Shown here in pieces: positions 16,583 to 24,536 of a stretch of 64,000 bases of DNA. Position 1 is the first letter of the stretch. Every line of letters starts with the position of its first letter. The notes below the pieces were generated by a model. It did not search any database. It was not told the origin of the DNA and was given only the letters and a program-made list of their open reading frames with translations. Origin of the DNA: Faeciplasma sp048393055. Its GTDB lineage: Bacteria; Bacillota; Clostridia; Oscillospirales; Ruminococcaceae. The translations under genes were made by a program, and so were the position numbers. The stretch is from NCBI GenBank assembly GCA_048393055.1, contig DBFJJS010000013.1, positions 62,001 through 126,000 of the forward strand, written 5' to 3'.

Positions 16583-16852
16583 TTAAATATGATGCATGGT
16601 GTTGAAGATGTCCTCATGCATGACATAGATGGATAAACCCATCGACCTGCCAAGCTCTGACATCCTGTCCGACAGCTCGCTGAGCGGGATACTCAGCCCT
16701 GTTATATCTACAAGCATGACCATTGCAAAAACGTCCTGCAAAACGGACTGAGTGACCTCCGTGACATTTGCGTTATACTGCGCGCACATTGCCGATACCT
16801 TTGCAAGAATGCCTACCGCGTCCTTGCCGATAACACTTATTACAGCTTTCAT
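16583..16852 (-). CDS. ACT domain protein, UPF0237 family
   Basis: 89 residues, a single ACT domain (KAVISVIGKDAVGILAKVSA, NVTEVTQSVLQDVFAMVMLV). ACT domains bind amino acids or related ligands; the ligand is unknown here. First gene of a two-gene unit with UPF0210, suggesting it senses or regulates that protein. AAGGAT lies about 10 bases before the ATG at 16852. Confidence 0.88.
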   Translation of the reverse strand: MKAVISVIGKDAVGILAKVSAMCAQYNANVTEVTQSVLQDVFAMVMLVDITGLSIPLSELSDRMSELGRSMGLSIYVMHEDIFNTMHHI

Positions 16853-16930
16853 TTTACAACCATCCTTCCGGGTTATCCTTTAGTCTCAGCTGCTTCAGAT
16901 TATATCAAACTGCAGCGGAGCATCAGAGGT

Positions 16931-16959
16931 ATTGTAGCACAGTTTTTTCGTTTTGCCAA
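16931..16959 (-). promoter_or_regulatory. Promoter of the ACT-UPF0210 pair
   Basis: TTGGCA (16954-16959), 17-base spacer, TACAAT (16931-16936), just downstream of the spoIIP stop codon. Confidence 0.7.
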
Positions 16960-16970
16960 GTAAGACAATT

Positions 16971-18137
16971 CTACTGAGCATATTTAAGCAAAAGCTCCGC
17001 AAGGCTCATTCCAACAAGCCTGCCGCTGTAAAGCGCCTCCTCAAGAGAATTAGAGCTTGAACCCATCTCTAAAAGAATAGACGCAGGAGTAAGCTCCTGG
17101 TTGTAGTTCCTCTCGGCAAAAAGAATCGGTCTTGTGAGATTTGGGTAGTCAGTCTCAAGCTTTGACTGAAGCTTTGTCGCGAACCTTAAGTTGTACCTGT
17201 ACTGCGGGACGTTCATACATCCGCATATTATCATAACCTGCGCCGCCTGTTCACCGTCTACCTCGCAGACCGGCGCGTATCTCACTCCGTCCGCCTCAAT
17301 GGCGTCTCGGTGGACGTCTAGCACCACCTTTATGGACGGATACTGCTCCAAAAGCTCCTCGACCCTGTCGGAGCTGCGGTCATACGCCCCGGTGTACTTT
17401 GGATAATCATGTACTGTCGTATCGTGTATTACCCCGATTCCCGCGGCCTCAAGCTGCTTGGCTATTTCCTCGCCTACTGCCACGACGCTCTTATCAAGGT
17501 CTGTAGTCCTGGAAGAAAATTCGCTGTCATACCTGTCGCGGCTGTACGGCTCATAGCATTCGGTGGTATGCGTGTGCATTATAAGCACCTGAGGACTGCC
17601 GTCGGTCTCTATCGTCAGATACGGTTCTATTTCCGCCTGCTCCAAAAGATAATCGGTATCTATGTCCGTGCTGTTTCGAAGCATTCCCCCGCCCGGCAAG
17701 TCCACAAAGGTAGACGATGGACTATAGGAATAGGTCCTGCGTATTATCTGACCGCCGTCGTCGTTAAGTTCATCCGGATAAGGAAGCTCGCTTACCGGAA
17801 CTTCATTTTCGTCCTCAGGCTCCTCCGTTTCCTCGGGAGCCTCCTCTATTCCCCATCCGAGCCCTCCGGACAGCTCCATGAGCTTATCTGAAATATGTGC
17901 AGAATCACTGTCGGATCCAGTCTGATGTACAACATTTCCTTCTTCATACCCTAACACCTCGTCGCTTTGCACCGGAATTTCTCCTGCCGACAGCGACGTC
18001 AGCCGCTCAATAAAACCGGAAGCGCTGTCTGCACCTACTATAAATACTATAAGTCCGAATATGCAGAACGTTGCAAATGCAAACAGACCGCCCGCTAAAA
18101 ACTCCGTCATGCTTTTTCTGAATCCTGAGTTATCCAA
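16971..18137 (-). CDS. spoIIP: Stage II sporulation protein P
   Basis: 388 residues. One N-terminal membrane anchor (about 15-36), a low-complexity acidic linker to about residue 130, then the SpoIIP amidase/endopeptidase domain with metal ligands in LIMHTHTTECY, VVLDVHRDAI and SILLEMGSSSNS. It cleaves peptidoglycan with SpoIID during engulfment of the forespore. Translation appears to start at TTG (18137) six bases after AAAGGA; the first in-frame ATG is 27 bases further in and would cut into the N-terminus. Confidence 0.93.
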   Translation of the reverse strand: MDNSGFRKSMTEFLAGGLFAFATFCIFGLIVFIVGADSASGFIERLTSLSAGEIPVQSDEVLGYEEGNVVHQTGSDSDSAHISDKLMELSGGLGWGIEEAPEETEEPEDENEVPVSELPYPDELNDDGGQIIRRTYSYSPSSTFVDLPGGGMLRNSTDIDTDYLLEQAEIEPYLTIETDGSPQVLIMHTHTTECYEPYSRDRYDSEFSSRTTDLDKSVVAVGEEIAKQLEAAGIGVIHDTTVHDYPKYTGAYDRSSDRVEELLEQYPSIKVVLDVHRDAIEADGVRYAPVCEVDGEQAAQVMIICGCMNVPQYRYNLRFATKLQSKLETDYPNLTRPILFAERNYNQELTPASILLEMGSSSNSLEEALYSGRLVGMSLAELLLKYAQ

Positions 18138-18157
18138 TGATGATCATCCTTTCTGTA

Positions 18158-18187
18158 ATCCATATGTAAGCGTTTTGTAATATATGA
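18158..18187 (-). promoter_or_regulatory. Possible sigma-E-type promoter of spoIIP
   Basis: Minus-strand TCATATA (18181-18187), 14-base spacer, CATATGGAT (18158-18166) resembles the sigma-E pattern (TCATATT / CATACAAT). SpoIIP is under sigma-E in Bacillus. The -10 match is partial. Confidence 0.35.
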
Positions 18188-18191
18188 ATTG

Positions 18192-18220
18192 TAGACATTC
18201 GCGCGGCTTTGTGCTAAAAT
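18192..18220 (+). promoter_or_regulatory. Promoter of the VanY-type gene
   Basis: TAGACA (18192-18197), 17-base spacer, TAAAAT (18215-18220). Confidence 0.65.
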
Positions 18221-18255
18221 GTGATTGGCAAAAATATTATATAAAGAGGTTACAT

Positions 18256-19191
18256 ATGAAGCTTAAAATTACACTTGCCGCCCTGCTGCTTGTATACGTG
18301 CTGCTGCTCGCAGGCTGCGGCTTTGATAAAATGAATAACGGCAGCCAAGGCGTAAGCTCGGGGACCGTGACCGAACCTGTGACAGAACCTGTAACAGAGC
18401 TTGTGACGGAACCTGTGAAAGAACCTGCAGCTGAAACTGTGACGGAGCCTATGACGGAACCTGTGACAGGATCTGCGACTGAACCTGCAACAGAGCCTGT
18501 GACGGAACCCGCAACAAAGCCCGCTGTAGAACCCGTAGAAAGCGAAACTACTGTGACCGAAAACACAGAAGAAAGCGAGGTCGAACCAGTGGACAGCGAC
18601 TACTTCTTCCAAAACGAGGACGACTATTTCTTTATAGTAAACAAAGAAATATTCCTGCCGGAGGACTACGAAATAGAAACTGATTATGTCCAAGGCAGCT
18701 ATGAGCTAGAGAAAACCGCCGCATACTATTGCAGACAGATGATAGACGCCGCGGCTGAGGACGGTATCTATCTCAAGGTCCTTTCAGCATACAGGACGGT
18801 GTCATACCAACAGAAACTGTTTGACAGAAATGTACAGTCGAGAATGGACGATTACGGCATGAGCTATGAGGAGGCGTATTACGACACCTCGATCAACATC
18901 GCGCCTCCCGGAGGCAGCGAGCACAACGCGGGTCTTGCAGTCGACATTGTCACTGAGGACGACTGGGATACCTACATAGGCTTTGAGGATACCGAGGAGT
19001 TCGCGTGGCTTCAGGAGCATGCGGCGGAATACGGCTTTATCCTGAGATATCTCAAGGGCAAGGAGGACATTACAGGCTATATTTATGAGCCGTGGCATTA
19101 CAGATATGTAGGAGTTAAATACGCGGCTGACGTTGCAAACAGCGGTCTTTGCCTTGAGGAATACTTTGAAAAATACGTTTGGGGCGCTTAG
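18256..19191 (+). CDS. D-alanyl-D-alanine carboxypeptidase, VanY family lipoprotein
   Basis: 311 residues. Lipoprotein signal with lipobox LLLAGC, a Thr-Glu-Pro-rich repeat linker (about residues 35-95), then a VanY/LdcB peptidase domain with SAYRTVSYQQKLF, the zinc motif SEHNAGLAVDIVTED and EPWHYRYVG. It should trim stem peptides of peptidoglycan outside the membrane; the linker probably spans the wall. ATG at 18256 follows AGAGG; an in-frame start at 18184 would lie before the promoter and is rejected. Glycopeptide resistance is not implied: no van ligase genes are nearby. Confidence 0.9.
   Translation: MKLKITLAALLLVYVLLLAGCGFDKMNNGSQGVSSGTVTEPVTEPVTELVTEPVKEPAAETVTEPMTEPVTGSATEPATEPVTEPATKPAVEPVESETTVTENTEESEVEPVDSDYFFQNEDDYFFIVNKEIFLPEDYEIETDYVQGSYELEKTAAYYCRQMIDAAAEDGIYLKVLSAYRTVSYQQKLFDRNVQSRMDDYGMSYEEAYYDTSINIAPPGGSEHNAGLAVDIVTEDDWDTYIGFEDTEEFAWLQEHAAEYGFILRYLKGKEDITGYIYEPWHYRYVGVKYAADVANSGLCLEEYFEKYVWGA
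18361..18540 (+). repeat. Coding repeat, T/V-T-E-P type
   Basis: About fifteen degenerate 12-base units (gtgacagaacct-like) encode the V-T-E-P linker of the carboxypeptidase. The units keep the reading frame, so copy number can change without frameshift. Confidence 0.85.
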
Positions 19192-19229
19192 GACAGTTCC
19201 GAAAGCTGAATCATAATAAGGAGTCTGAC

Positions 19230-19721
19230 ATGAACATAGCATTTTTTCTCACCCTTAAAAAAGATGTAGCATATCTTTACGACGACTACACTATACGCCA
19301 GTCTCTTGAGAAAATGAGATACCACGGATATTCCTCAATACCGGTAATATCCCGCACCGGAGAATACATATCTACTGTAACCGAGGGGGATTTTTTGTGG
19401 TATATGCTGGACGAAAGCATAAGGGATACCGACGGGGTTTCAATTTATGATGCAGAGGATTTAAGGCTTCGCGATATTCTGCATAAAAACAGGGCGACTG
19501 CGGTAAGGATAACCGCCACTATGGATGAGCTTTATGAGCTGGCTATGAATCAGAACTTCGTTCCCGTAACGGACGACAAAGGAATATTTATAGGCATAGT
19601 CACAAGAAAAAACATCATAAAATACTTTGTCGCAAGCAGGACAGGAGAAAGCTTCCCTTCTCTCAGGAAAAAGTATAGCGCTGTAAGAATGCAAAAGCAG
19701 TCGGAAAAGGATGTACATTAA
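19230..19721 (+). CDS. CBS domain pair protein
   Basis: 163 residues with two CBS motifs (SLEKMRYHGYSSIPVISRTGEY and ELAMNQNFVPVTDDKGIFIG split by a linker). CBS pairs bind adenosyl ligands such as ATP, AMP or cyclic-di-AMP. There is no attached enzyme or transporter domain, so it is probably a stand-alone sensor; the target is unknown. ATG at 19230 follows AAGGAG; a longer frame start at 19179 lies inside the preceding gene. Confidence 0.85.
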   Translation: MNIAFFLTLKKDVAYLYDDYTIRQSLEKMRYHGYSSIPVISRTGEYISTVTEGDFLWYMLDESIRDTDGVSIYDAEDLRLRDILHKNRATAVRITATMDELYELAMNQNFVPVTDDKGIFIGIVTRKNIIKYFVASRTGESFPSLRKKYSAVRMQKQSEKDVH

Positions 19722-19843
19722 TTTCACATAAATTTTATGTTTGGCACGGTTTATTGATTGTGTTTTATCAGTATTTTTAACAAAAATTATCTCAAATTAA
19801 TGTGCATAAGTTACAATGTTAGCCACCGATTAGGAATAATTCA

Positions 19844-19872
19844 TTGACAACGGTTTAGCATAGAGTTATAAT
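19844..19872 (+). promoter_or_regulatory. Consensus promoter of the small lipoprotein gene
   Basis: TTGACA (19844-19849), 17-base spacer, TATAAT (19867-19872). Confidence 0.85.
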
Positions 19873-19880
19873 TGTTTTAC

Positions 19881-19932
19881 TATTCGATTGGATGATCGTA
19901 TTCGATTGGATAATCGACTAAATAATTATTCG
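19881..19932 (+). repeat. Tandem 18-bp repeat plus shared leader element
   Basis: Two adjacent copies of TATTCGATTGGATRATCG (19881-19898 and 19899-19916, one mismatch) lie at the expected transcription start. They run into CGACTAAATAATTATTCG (19915-19932), which recurs exactly in the leader of the membrane protein gene at 38511-39182 (minus strand, 39199-39216). Both copies sit 14-16 bases before the start codon. Confidence 0.8.
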
Positions 19933-19946
19933 GGGGATTAATCAAA

Positions 19947-20426
19947 ATGAAAAGATTTGTTTCTTTGGCACTTGTGCTTGCTATTGTACTAGTTTCATTT
20001 GTCGCATGCGGTATTGTTATTCCTGTCGGAACATACGCCGACAGCACCGGAACCTCTATTATTGAGGTTGGTGAGTACGATGAGAGCGCAAAGTCCGGCA
20101 CGATGAGGATTACCAATACTATTAACACCGACCTTGTTTACGAAGGTACCTACACCCTTTCAAAGAACGAAGCTGACGTGTCCAGCATTGTGACATTCAC
20201 AACGACTGACGGTCAGGTCATGGAGTTTGTTTATGACATTACTCTTGACGTTATGCAGGATCTTGATTCGCTCATTGCTTACTATGGTCCTAACTACGTT
20301 GAGACAACTGTCGAGGTAACAACAAATGCTCCTGAGGATACTGACGCTCCAGAAGAAACTGAGGCTCCCGAGGAGACCGGCGTTGCTGATGGCGCCGACG
20401 CTACTGAAGAGACCGACGCTGAGTAA
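19947..20426 (+). CDS. Small lipoprotein of unknown function
   Basis: 159 residues. Signal peptide with lipobox SFVAC, a compact beta-rich domain of about 90 residues (VGTYADSTGTSIIEVGEY, YEGTYTLSKNEADVSS), and an acidic Thr/Glu/Pro tail. I do not recognise a family. GGGGGA precedes the ATG. It is monocistronic, between a consensus promoter and a terminator. Confidence 0.8.
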   Translation: MKRFVSLALVLAIVLVSFVACGIVIPVGTYADSTGTSIIEVGEYDESAKSGTMRITNTINTDLVYEGTYTLSKNEADVSSIVTFTTTDGQVMEFVYDITLDVMQDLDSLIAYYGPNYVETTVEVTTNAPEDTDAPEETEAPEETGVADGADATEETDAE

Positions 20427-20451
20427 TCTTTACAGCGCTAATAATTATTAA

Positions 20452-20483
20452 TACCGACCGCTTGATGCGGTCGGTATTTTTTT
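20452..20483 (+). terminator. Terminator after the small lipoprotein gene
   Basis: ACCGACCGC / GCGGTCGGT stem with 5-base loop, followed by ATTTTTTTC. Confidence 0.93.
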
Positions 20484-20532
20484 CATAAATTAAGAGAGAT
20501 TTAAAAACAAATTTCCGTATGTTGCGCATACA

Positions 20533-20572
20533 AAAGCCCTGCGCGCGGGTTTGTGCCTGTGCGCAGGGCTTT
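20533..20572 (-). terminator. Terminator after typA
   Basis: AAAGCCCTGCGC / GCGCAGGGCTTT stem, 16-base loop, ending in UUUU on the minus strand. Confidence 0.85.
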
Positions 20573-20577
20573 GACGC

Positions 20578-22395
20578 TTAAAGCTTTGCGCGGTCTTTTG
20601 CGCGCTGCACGTTTGAAAGCGTCTTTTTCCTGAGCCTTATGGATTTTGGAGTTACCTCGACAAGCTCGTCATCGGCAATAAATTCAAGACTGTCCTCAAG
20701 GCTGAGTATCCTGGGAGGTATTAGCCTGAGAGCGTCGTCGCTTCCGCTGGCGCGTGTGTTGGTAAGGTGTTTTTTCTTGCAGACGTTTACCACAATATCT
20801 CCCGCCTTCGGCGACGCGCCGACTATCATTCCCTCATAAACCTGCACGCCCGGACCGATAAACAGTGTTCCTCTTTCCTGGGCGTTGTACAGCCCGTATG
20901 TCACAGCCTCGCCGGTCTCAAACGCCACCAAAGAGCCGTTGGAACGCCTCGGGATATCACCCTTATACTGCTCGTAGGCATAGAACACCGAGCTCATTAT
21001 GCCCTCGCCCTTGGTGTCGGTCAAAAATTCGTTTCTGTATCCGAAAAGACCCCTTGAGGGAACGTGGAACACCACCCTCATTCTCGAACCGAAGGGAGTC
21101 ATTGAAACCATTTCGGCCTTGCGTGAGCCCATCTTCTCTATAACCGCTCCGACGCAGCCCTCAGGCACGTCTACCACAAGCTCCTCAATAGGCTCGCACA
21201 GAACCCCGTCTATCTCCTTATAAAGCACCCTCGGAGTAGAAACGCCAAGCTCATAGCCCTCACGGCGCATGTTTTCAATAAGTATCGAAAGGTGCATTTC
21301 TCCCCTGCCAGCGACCTTGAAGGAGTCGGTAGAATCGGTTTCCGAGACCCTTAAGGACACATCCTTGAGAAGCTCCCTGAAGAGCCTCTCTCTTATATGC
21401 CTTGAGGTGACGAACTTGCCCTCTCTTCCCGCAAACGGCGAGTCGTTTACCGAGAATGTCATCTCGACCGTAGGCTCGCTTATTTTAACAAACGGCAGCG
21501 GCTCGTACTTTGATATATCGCATATCGTATCGCCTATGGTTATATTCTCTATTCCGCTTATGCACACTATATCGCCGACAGTAGCTGTTTCTGCGGGTAC
21601 TCTCTCAAGCCCCGATATCTGATAAAGCGTCACTATCTTGCCGCGGTACTCCTTTTTAGAGCCGTGATAGTCGCCGATTATCACTTCCTCGTTTACCCTT
21701 ATCGAGCCTCTTTCTATCTTTCCTATGGCGATCCTTCCGATATATTCGTTATAGTCTATCGAAGAAACCAGCATCTGAAGCGGCTCGTCCGGCTCGCCCT
21801 CCGGCGCGGGGATATACTCTATTATTTTATCAAACAGCGGGACAAGATCCGTGCCCGGCTCGTCCTGAGAATAGGACGCCGTTCCGTCGCGTCCCGAGCA
21901 GAAAAGAATCGGGGAGTCAAGCTGCTCGTCGGAGGCGTTTAAATCCATCAGAAGCTCGTAGCACTCGTCTATTACCTCGTTTACCCTCGCGTCCGGACGA
22001 TCTATCTTGTTTATTACTATTATTACCCTGTGCCCGAGCTCCAGCGCGTGCTGCAAAACAAACCTTGTCTGAGGCATGGGACCCTCCGCGGCGTCTACAA
22101 GCAGTATTACGCCGTCTACCATCTTCAAAATTCTTTCGACCTCTCCGCCGAAGTCGGCGTGACCCGGGGTGTCTACTATGTTTATCTTTATGTCCTTATA
22201 GATAACCGAGGTGTTTTTCGCGAGGATAGTTATTCCCCTTTCCCTCTCTATGGCGTTTGAATCCATTACCCTCTCGTTTACCGTCTGATTCTCACGGAAT
22301 GTTCCGCTCTGCTTAAGCATTGCATCCACAAGGGTGGTCTTGCCATGGTCGACGTGTGCGATTATAGCTACGTTTCTTAAGTCGTTGCGTACCAA
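20578..22395 (-). CDS. typA: Ribosome-associated GTPase TypA/BipA
   Basis: 605 residues, the family length. G1 AHVDHGKTTLVD, switch region ERGITILAKNT, G3 DTPGHADFGGE, G4 NKIDRP, then EF-G-like domains III and V and the TypA-specific C-terminal domain (MVGASPKAGDIVVNV-like segment, KKKHLTNTRASGSDD). It assists ribosome assembly and stress growth. The start is TTG at 22393-22395, just after AGAGGAAG, and gives the family N-terminus (VRNDLRNVAII). A GTG at 22470 lies at the expected transcription start and is rejected. Confidence 0.95.
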   Translation of the reverse strand: MVRNDLRNVAIIAHVDHGKTTLVDAMLKQSGTFRENQTVNERVMDSNAIERERGITILAKNTSVIYKDIKINIVDTPGHADFGGEVERILKMVDGVILLVDAAEGPMPQTRFVLQHALELGHRVIIVINKIDRPDARVNEVIDECYELLMDLNASDEQLDSPILFCSGRDGTASYSQDEPGTDLVPLFDKIIEYIPAPEGEPDEPLQMLVSSIDYNEYIGRIAIGKIERGSIRVNEEVIIGDYHGSKKEYRGKIVTLYQISGLERVPAETATVGDIVCISGIENITIGDTICDISKYEPLPFVKISEPTVEMTFSVNDSPFAGREGKFVTSRHIRERLFRELLKDVSLRVSETDSTDSFKVAGRGEMHLSILIENMRREGYELGVSTPRVLYKEIDGVLCEPIEELVVDVPEGCVGAVIEKMGSRKAEMVSMTPFGSRMRVVFHVPSRGLFGYRNEFLTDTKGEGIMSSVFYAYEQYKGDIPRRSNGSLVAFETGEAVTYGLYNAQERGTLFIGPGVQVYEGMIVGASPKAGDIVVNVCKKKHLTNTRASGSDDALRLIPPRILSLEDSLEFIADDELVEVTPKSIRLRKKTLSNVQRAKDRAKL

Positions 22396-22475
22396 AATAC
22401 TTCCTCTTTTCTGTTTAACTGTCCAAATTTTCAGTCGCGTTTTTGTGCATATATACAAATTTTTACCCACTATGT

Positions 22476-22504
22476 ATTATATACTGACCGATGCCCAAAA
22501 TCAA
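22476..22504 (-). promoter_or_regulatory. typA promoter
   Basis: TTGATT (22499-22504), 17-base spacer, TATAAT (22476-22481), giving a leader of about 75 bases. Confidence 0.78.
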
Positions 22505-22578
22505 TAGCCATTTCATCCAACTTAAATCCGCCGTTTTTCCGTTAAGATATTTAAATAGACGATATTGTGCGCTTAAAT

Positions 22579-23298
22579 TTACACATATGCTCTGCCGCCG
22601 GCTATATCCTTTATTATTTCTGCGGCCATTATTATTCCCATGGCGCTGGGTGCGAACGCAACGGACGCAGGTATATGCCTTCCAAAAGCGTTTTCATCGA
22701 TATCTCCCAAAGGCTTTAACGGCTCTTCCTTTGAATACACCACCTTGAGCGACTCTATCCCGCGCTTTCTGAGCTCACTTCTCATGCGCCTTGCCAGCGG
22801 GCATATGGAGGTTTTGTAAATATCGCTGACCTCAAAGCGCGTCGGGTCGAGCTTGTTTCCCGCGCCCATCGCGCTTATTATAGGAACGCCCGCTGCCTTT
22901 GCTCTTATGATAAGCTCGATCTTCGAGGACAGGGTATCTATACAGTCCGCAATGTAATCGTATTTTCCAAGGTTAACGCTGTCCGCATTCTCGGGCGTAT
23001 AAAACAAATTGACAGCCTCCACCTGCGCATTTGGATTGATGTCCAGAATCCTGTTTTTCATGACCTCGGTCTTATACATGCCGGTGGTGCTTTCAAGGGC
23101 TATTATCTGGCGGTTGCGGTTTGTTATGCTGACGACGTCGCTGTCGTAAAGAGCTATCCTGCCTACGCCGCTTCTTGCAAGCATCTCGGCGACATATCCG
23201 CCCACCCCTCCTACTCCGAAAACAGCTACGCAGGCTCTGTTAAGACGCTGCATTGCCTCGGCGCCGAGCAGCATTTCCGTTCTTGAAAATATATCCAT
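22579..23298 (-). CDS. tcdA: tRNA threonylcarbamoyladenosine dehydratase
   Basis: 239 residues, E1-like ThiF fold. Nucleotide loop VFGVGGVGGYVAEMLARSG, DSDVVSITNRNRQI, DCIDTLSSKIELI. In the family the enzyme uses ATP to cyclise t6A37 of tRNA to ct6A. GGAGG precedes the ATG at 23296-23298. The t6A methyltransferase trmO is also in this window at 40590. Confidence 0.9.
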   Translation of the reverse strand: MDIFSRTEMLLGAEAMQRLNRACVAVFGVGGVGGYVAEMLARSGVGRIALYDSDVVSITNRNRQIIALESTTGMYKTEVMKNRILDINPNAQVEAVNLFYTPENADSVNLGKYDYIADCIDTLSSKIELIIRAKAAGVPIISAMGAGNKLDPTRFEVSDIYKTSICPLARRMRSELRKRGIESLKVVYSKEEPLKPLGDIDENAFGRHIPASVAFAPSAMGIIMAAEIIKDIAGGRAYV

Positions 23299-23362
23299 TA
23301 AGTTCCTCCGTTAACTTCAGTTGTTTTATCCTAAATCATTCGCACAGCAGATTAAATTTTGC

Positions 23363-23797
23363 CTAAAGCCTTTTAGCAAAGCATATTATTCTGCCCGCTT
23401 CCCTGAAATTTGCCGCCATATGGAATTTAAAGCTGTCGGCATTGTCTATTTCACAGTCGCTGGCAAACTCTTTACATCCGTTCTCTTTAGCCCACGCCTC
23501 GCACGCCGACAACAATTCCCTTGCGTACCCTCTTCTGCGAAAATCCTCTTTGACAAATATGCCTTCCAGATATCCTACCGGAGCGGTTTCGGTTCCCTCT
23601 ACGTAATCATATCTGAGCTGGCACTGCGCAAATCCAACGGGCTCGCCTTGCTCGCATTTTATGAAAAACTGAGCCTTTCCATTTGACAGGTATTCTGAAA
23701 ACTCCTTTTCAAGCTCCTGTACACAATGATCGGGCCAAAGTATCGCCACCAAATTTGCCGCCGTGCCTATGTCCTGCGCTCCTGCTTTACGAACCAT
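23363..23797 (-). CDS. GNAT acetyltransferase, aminoglycoside 6'-N-acetyltransferase-like
   Basis: 144 residues, single GNAT domain. The acetyl-CoA loop EDFRRRGYARELL and the C-terminal ASDCEIDNADSFKFHMA resemble the AAC(6')-I class, where that SDCE-DN-SFKFH region is characteristic. It may modify aminoglycosides or an unknown amine. GGAGG precedes the ATG. It stands alone between tcdA and the coat gene with no sign of mobile flanks, so it is probably a resident gene. Confidence 0.75.
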   Translation of the reverse strand: MVRKAGAQDIGTAANLVAILWPDHCVQELEKEFSEYLSNGKAQFFIKCEQGEPVGFAQCQLRYDYVEGTETAPVGYLEGIFVKEDFRRRGYARELLSACEAWAKENGCKEFASDCEIDNADSFKFHMAANFREAGRIICFAKRL

Positions 23798-23936
23798 ATC
23801 TGTATCCTCCCTGCTTTTAATGCCTGCCGCTTTTTTATTTTCAGCTCTTCCCGACGCGCTTGCTTCTGATGCTTACACTACTATACCATGCGCAGCGCTA
23901 TATTTCAATGCGCCAAACGCTTTCCGGCAGCAAAAC

Positions 23937-23962
23937 GGCTTCCGGAGAAATCCCCGGAAGCC
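23937..23962 (-). terminator. Terminator after the CotF-like gene
   Basis: GGCTTCCGG / CCGGAAGCC stem with 8-base loop, followed by GUUUUG on the minus strand. Confidence 0.75.
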
Positions 23963-23991
23963 AAAGGAAAATTATTCTTCGTTATCAGGCA

Positions 23992-24453
23992 TTAAACCGC
24001 CTGATAAAAGCCGTTCACGTTCATGAAGGCGTACAGCTTTTCACCGTGCTGCTGTTCCTCCGCCTGAATGTGGTTAAGCACCCTTCTGGCGGCTGGGTCG
24101 CCAAACTCGAACACGCTGGTGTCATACATGGAGGAAACGTGCTTTTCGGTGGCGAGAGTGTCCGATAGAAGGAACTTGTCGATGTTTTTGGACCTCTCAT
24201 CGGAGTAGTTTACCTTTTTGCACATATTGTTGTTTTGGCCGCTGAGCCCGCTCGGCACAGATGGGATAGTTCCGGACAGCATGGCGTTTACGGTGTCGAA
24301 ATGCTTCTGCTCGCACTGTGCGATTTCTCCAAACAGGCTCTTAAGCTCCTGAGAGCACGCCTCCTGAGAATACTTTGTATACTTTTCCCAGCAAAGCTTT
24401 TCCTGCTCCTTCAAATCCTTTAAAAGTCCTGTTTCCTTTTGTGTAAGAGTCAT
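23992..24453 (-). CDS. CotF-like spore coat protein (ferritin-like fold)
   Basis: 153 residues, mostly helical, with the coat-F pattern: an N-terminal helix (LKDLKEQEKLCWEKYTKYSQ), a second helix with EIAQCEQKHFDTVN, and a C-terminal pair with EKHVSSMYDTSV and HIQAEEQQHGEKLY. The Glu/His spacing recalls ferritin-like proteins, but a complete di-iron site is not certain. Probably deposited on the spore. AAAAGGAG precedes the ATG at 24451-24453. Confidence 0.8.
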   Translation of the reverse strand: MTLTQKETGLLKDLKEQEKLCWEKYTKYSQEACSQELKSLFGEIAQCEQKHFDTVNAMLSGTIPSVPSGLSGQNNNMCKKVNYSDERSKNIDKFLLSDTLATEKHVSSMYDTSVFEFGDPAARRVLNHIQAEEQQHGEKLYAFMNVNGFYQAV

Positions 24454-24536
24454 AATAACATCTCCTTTTCATAAGATGTCACTATTATTCCATCGCTCGA
24501 AGCAATTATACCTTGACCTGACTCTTTTGCACGCCG

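Noticed and set aside
18361..18540. Short regular repeats resembling a CRISPR array
   Set aside because: The 12-base units have no spacers and stay in frame inside a lipoprotein linker.
18256..19191. Vancomycin resistance determinant
   Set aside because: Only a VanY-family peptidase domain is present; no VanA/B ligase, VanH, VanX or VanRS genes lie nearby.
22396..22470. Longer typA start (GTG at 22470)
   Set aside because: It coincides with the predicted transcript start; the TTG at 22395 has a ribosome site and gives the family N-terminus.
23363..23797. Mobile aminoglycoside resistance gene
   Set aside because: No integron, insertion sequence or other mobile flank; likely a resident GNAT enzyme.
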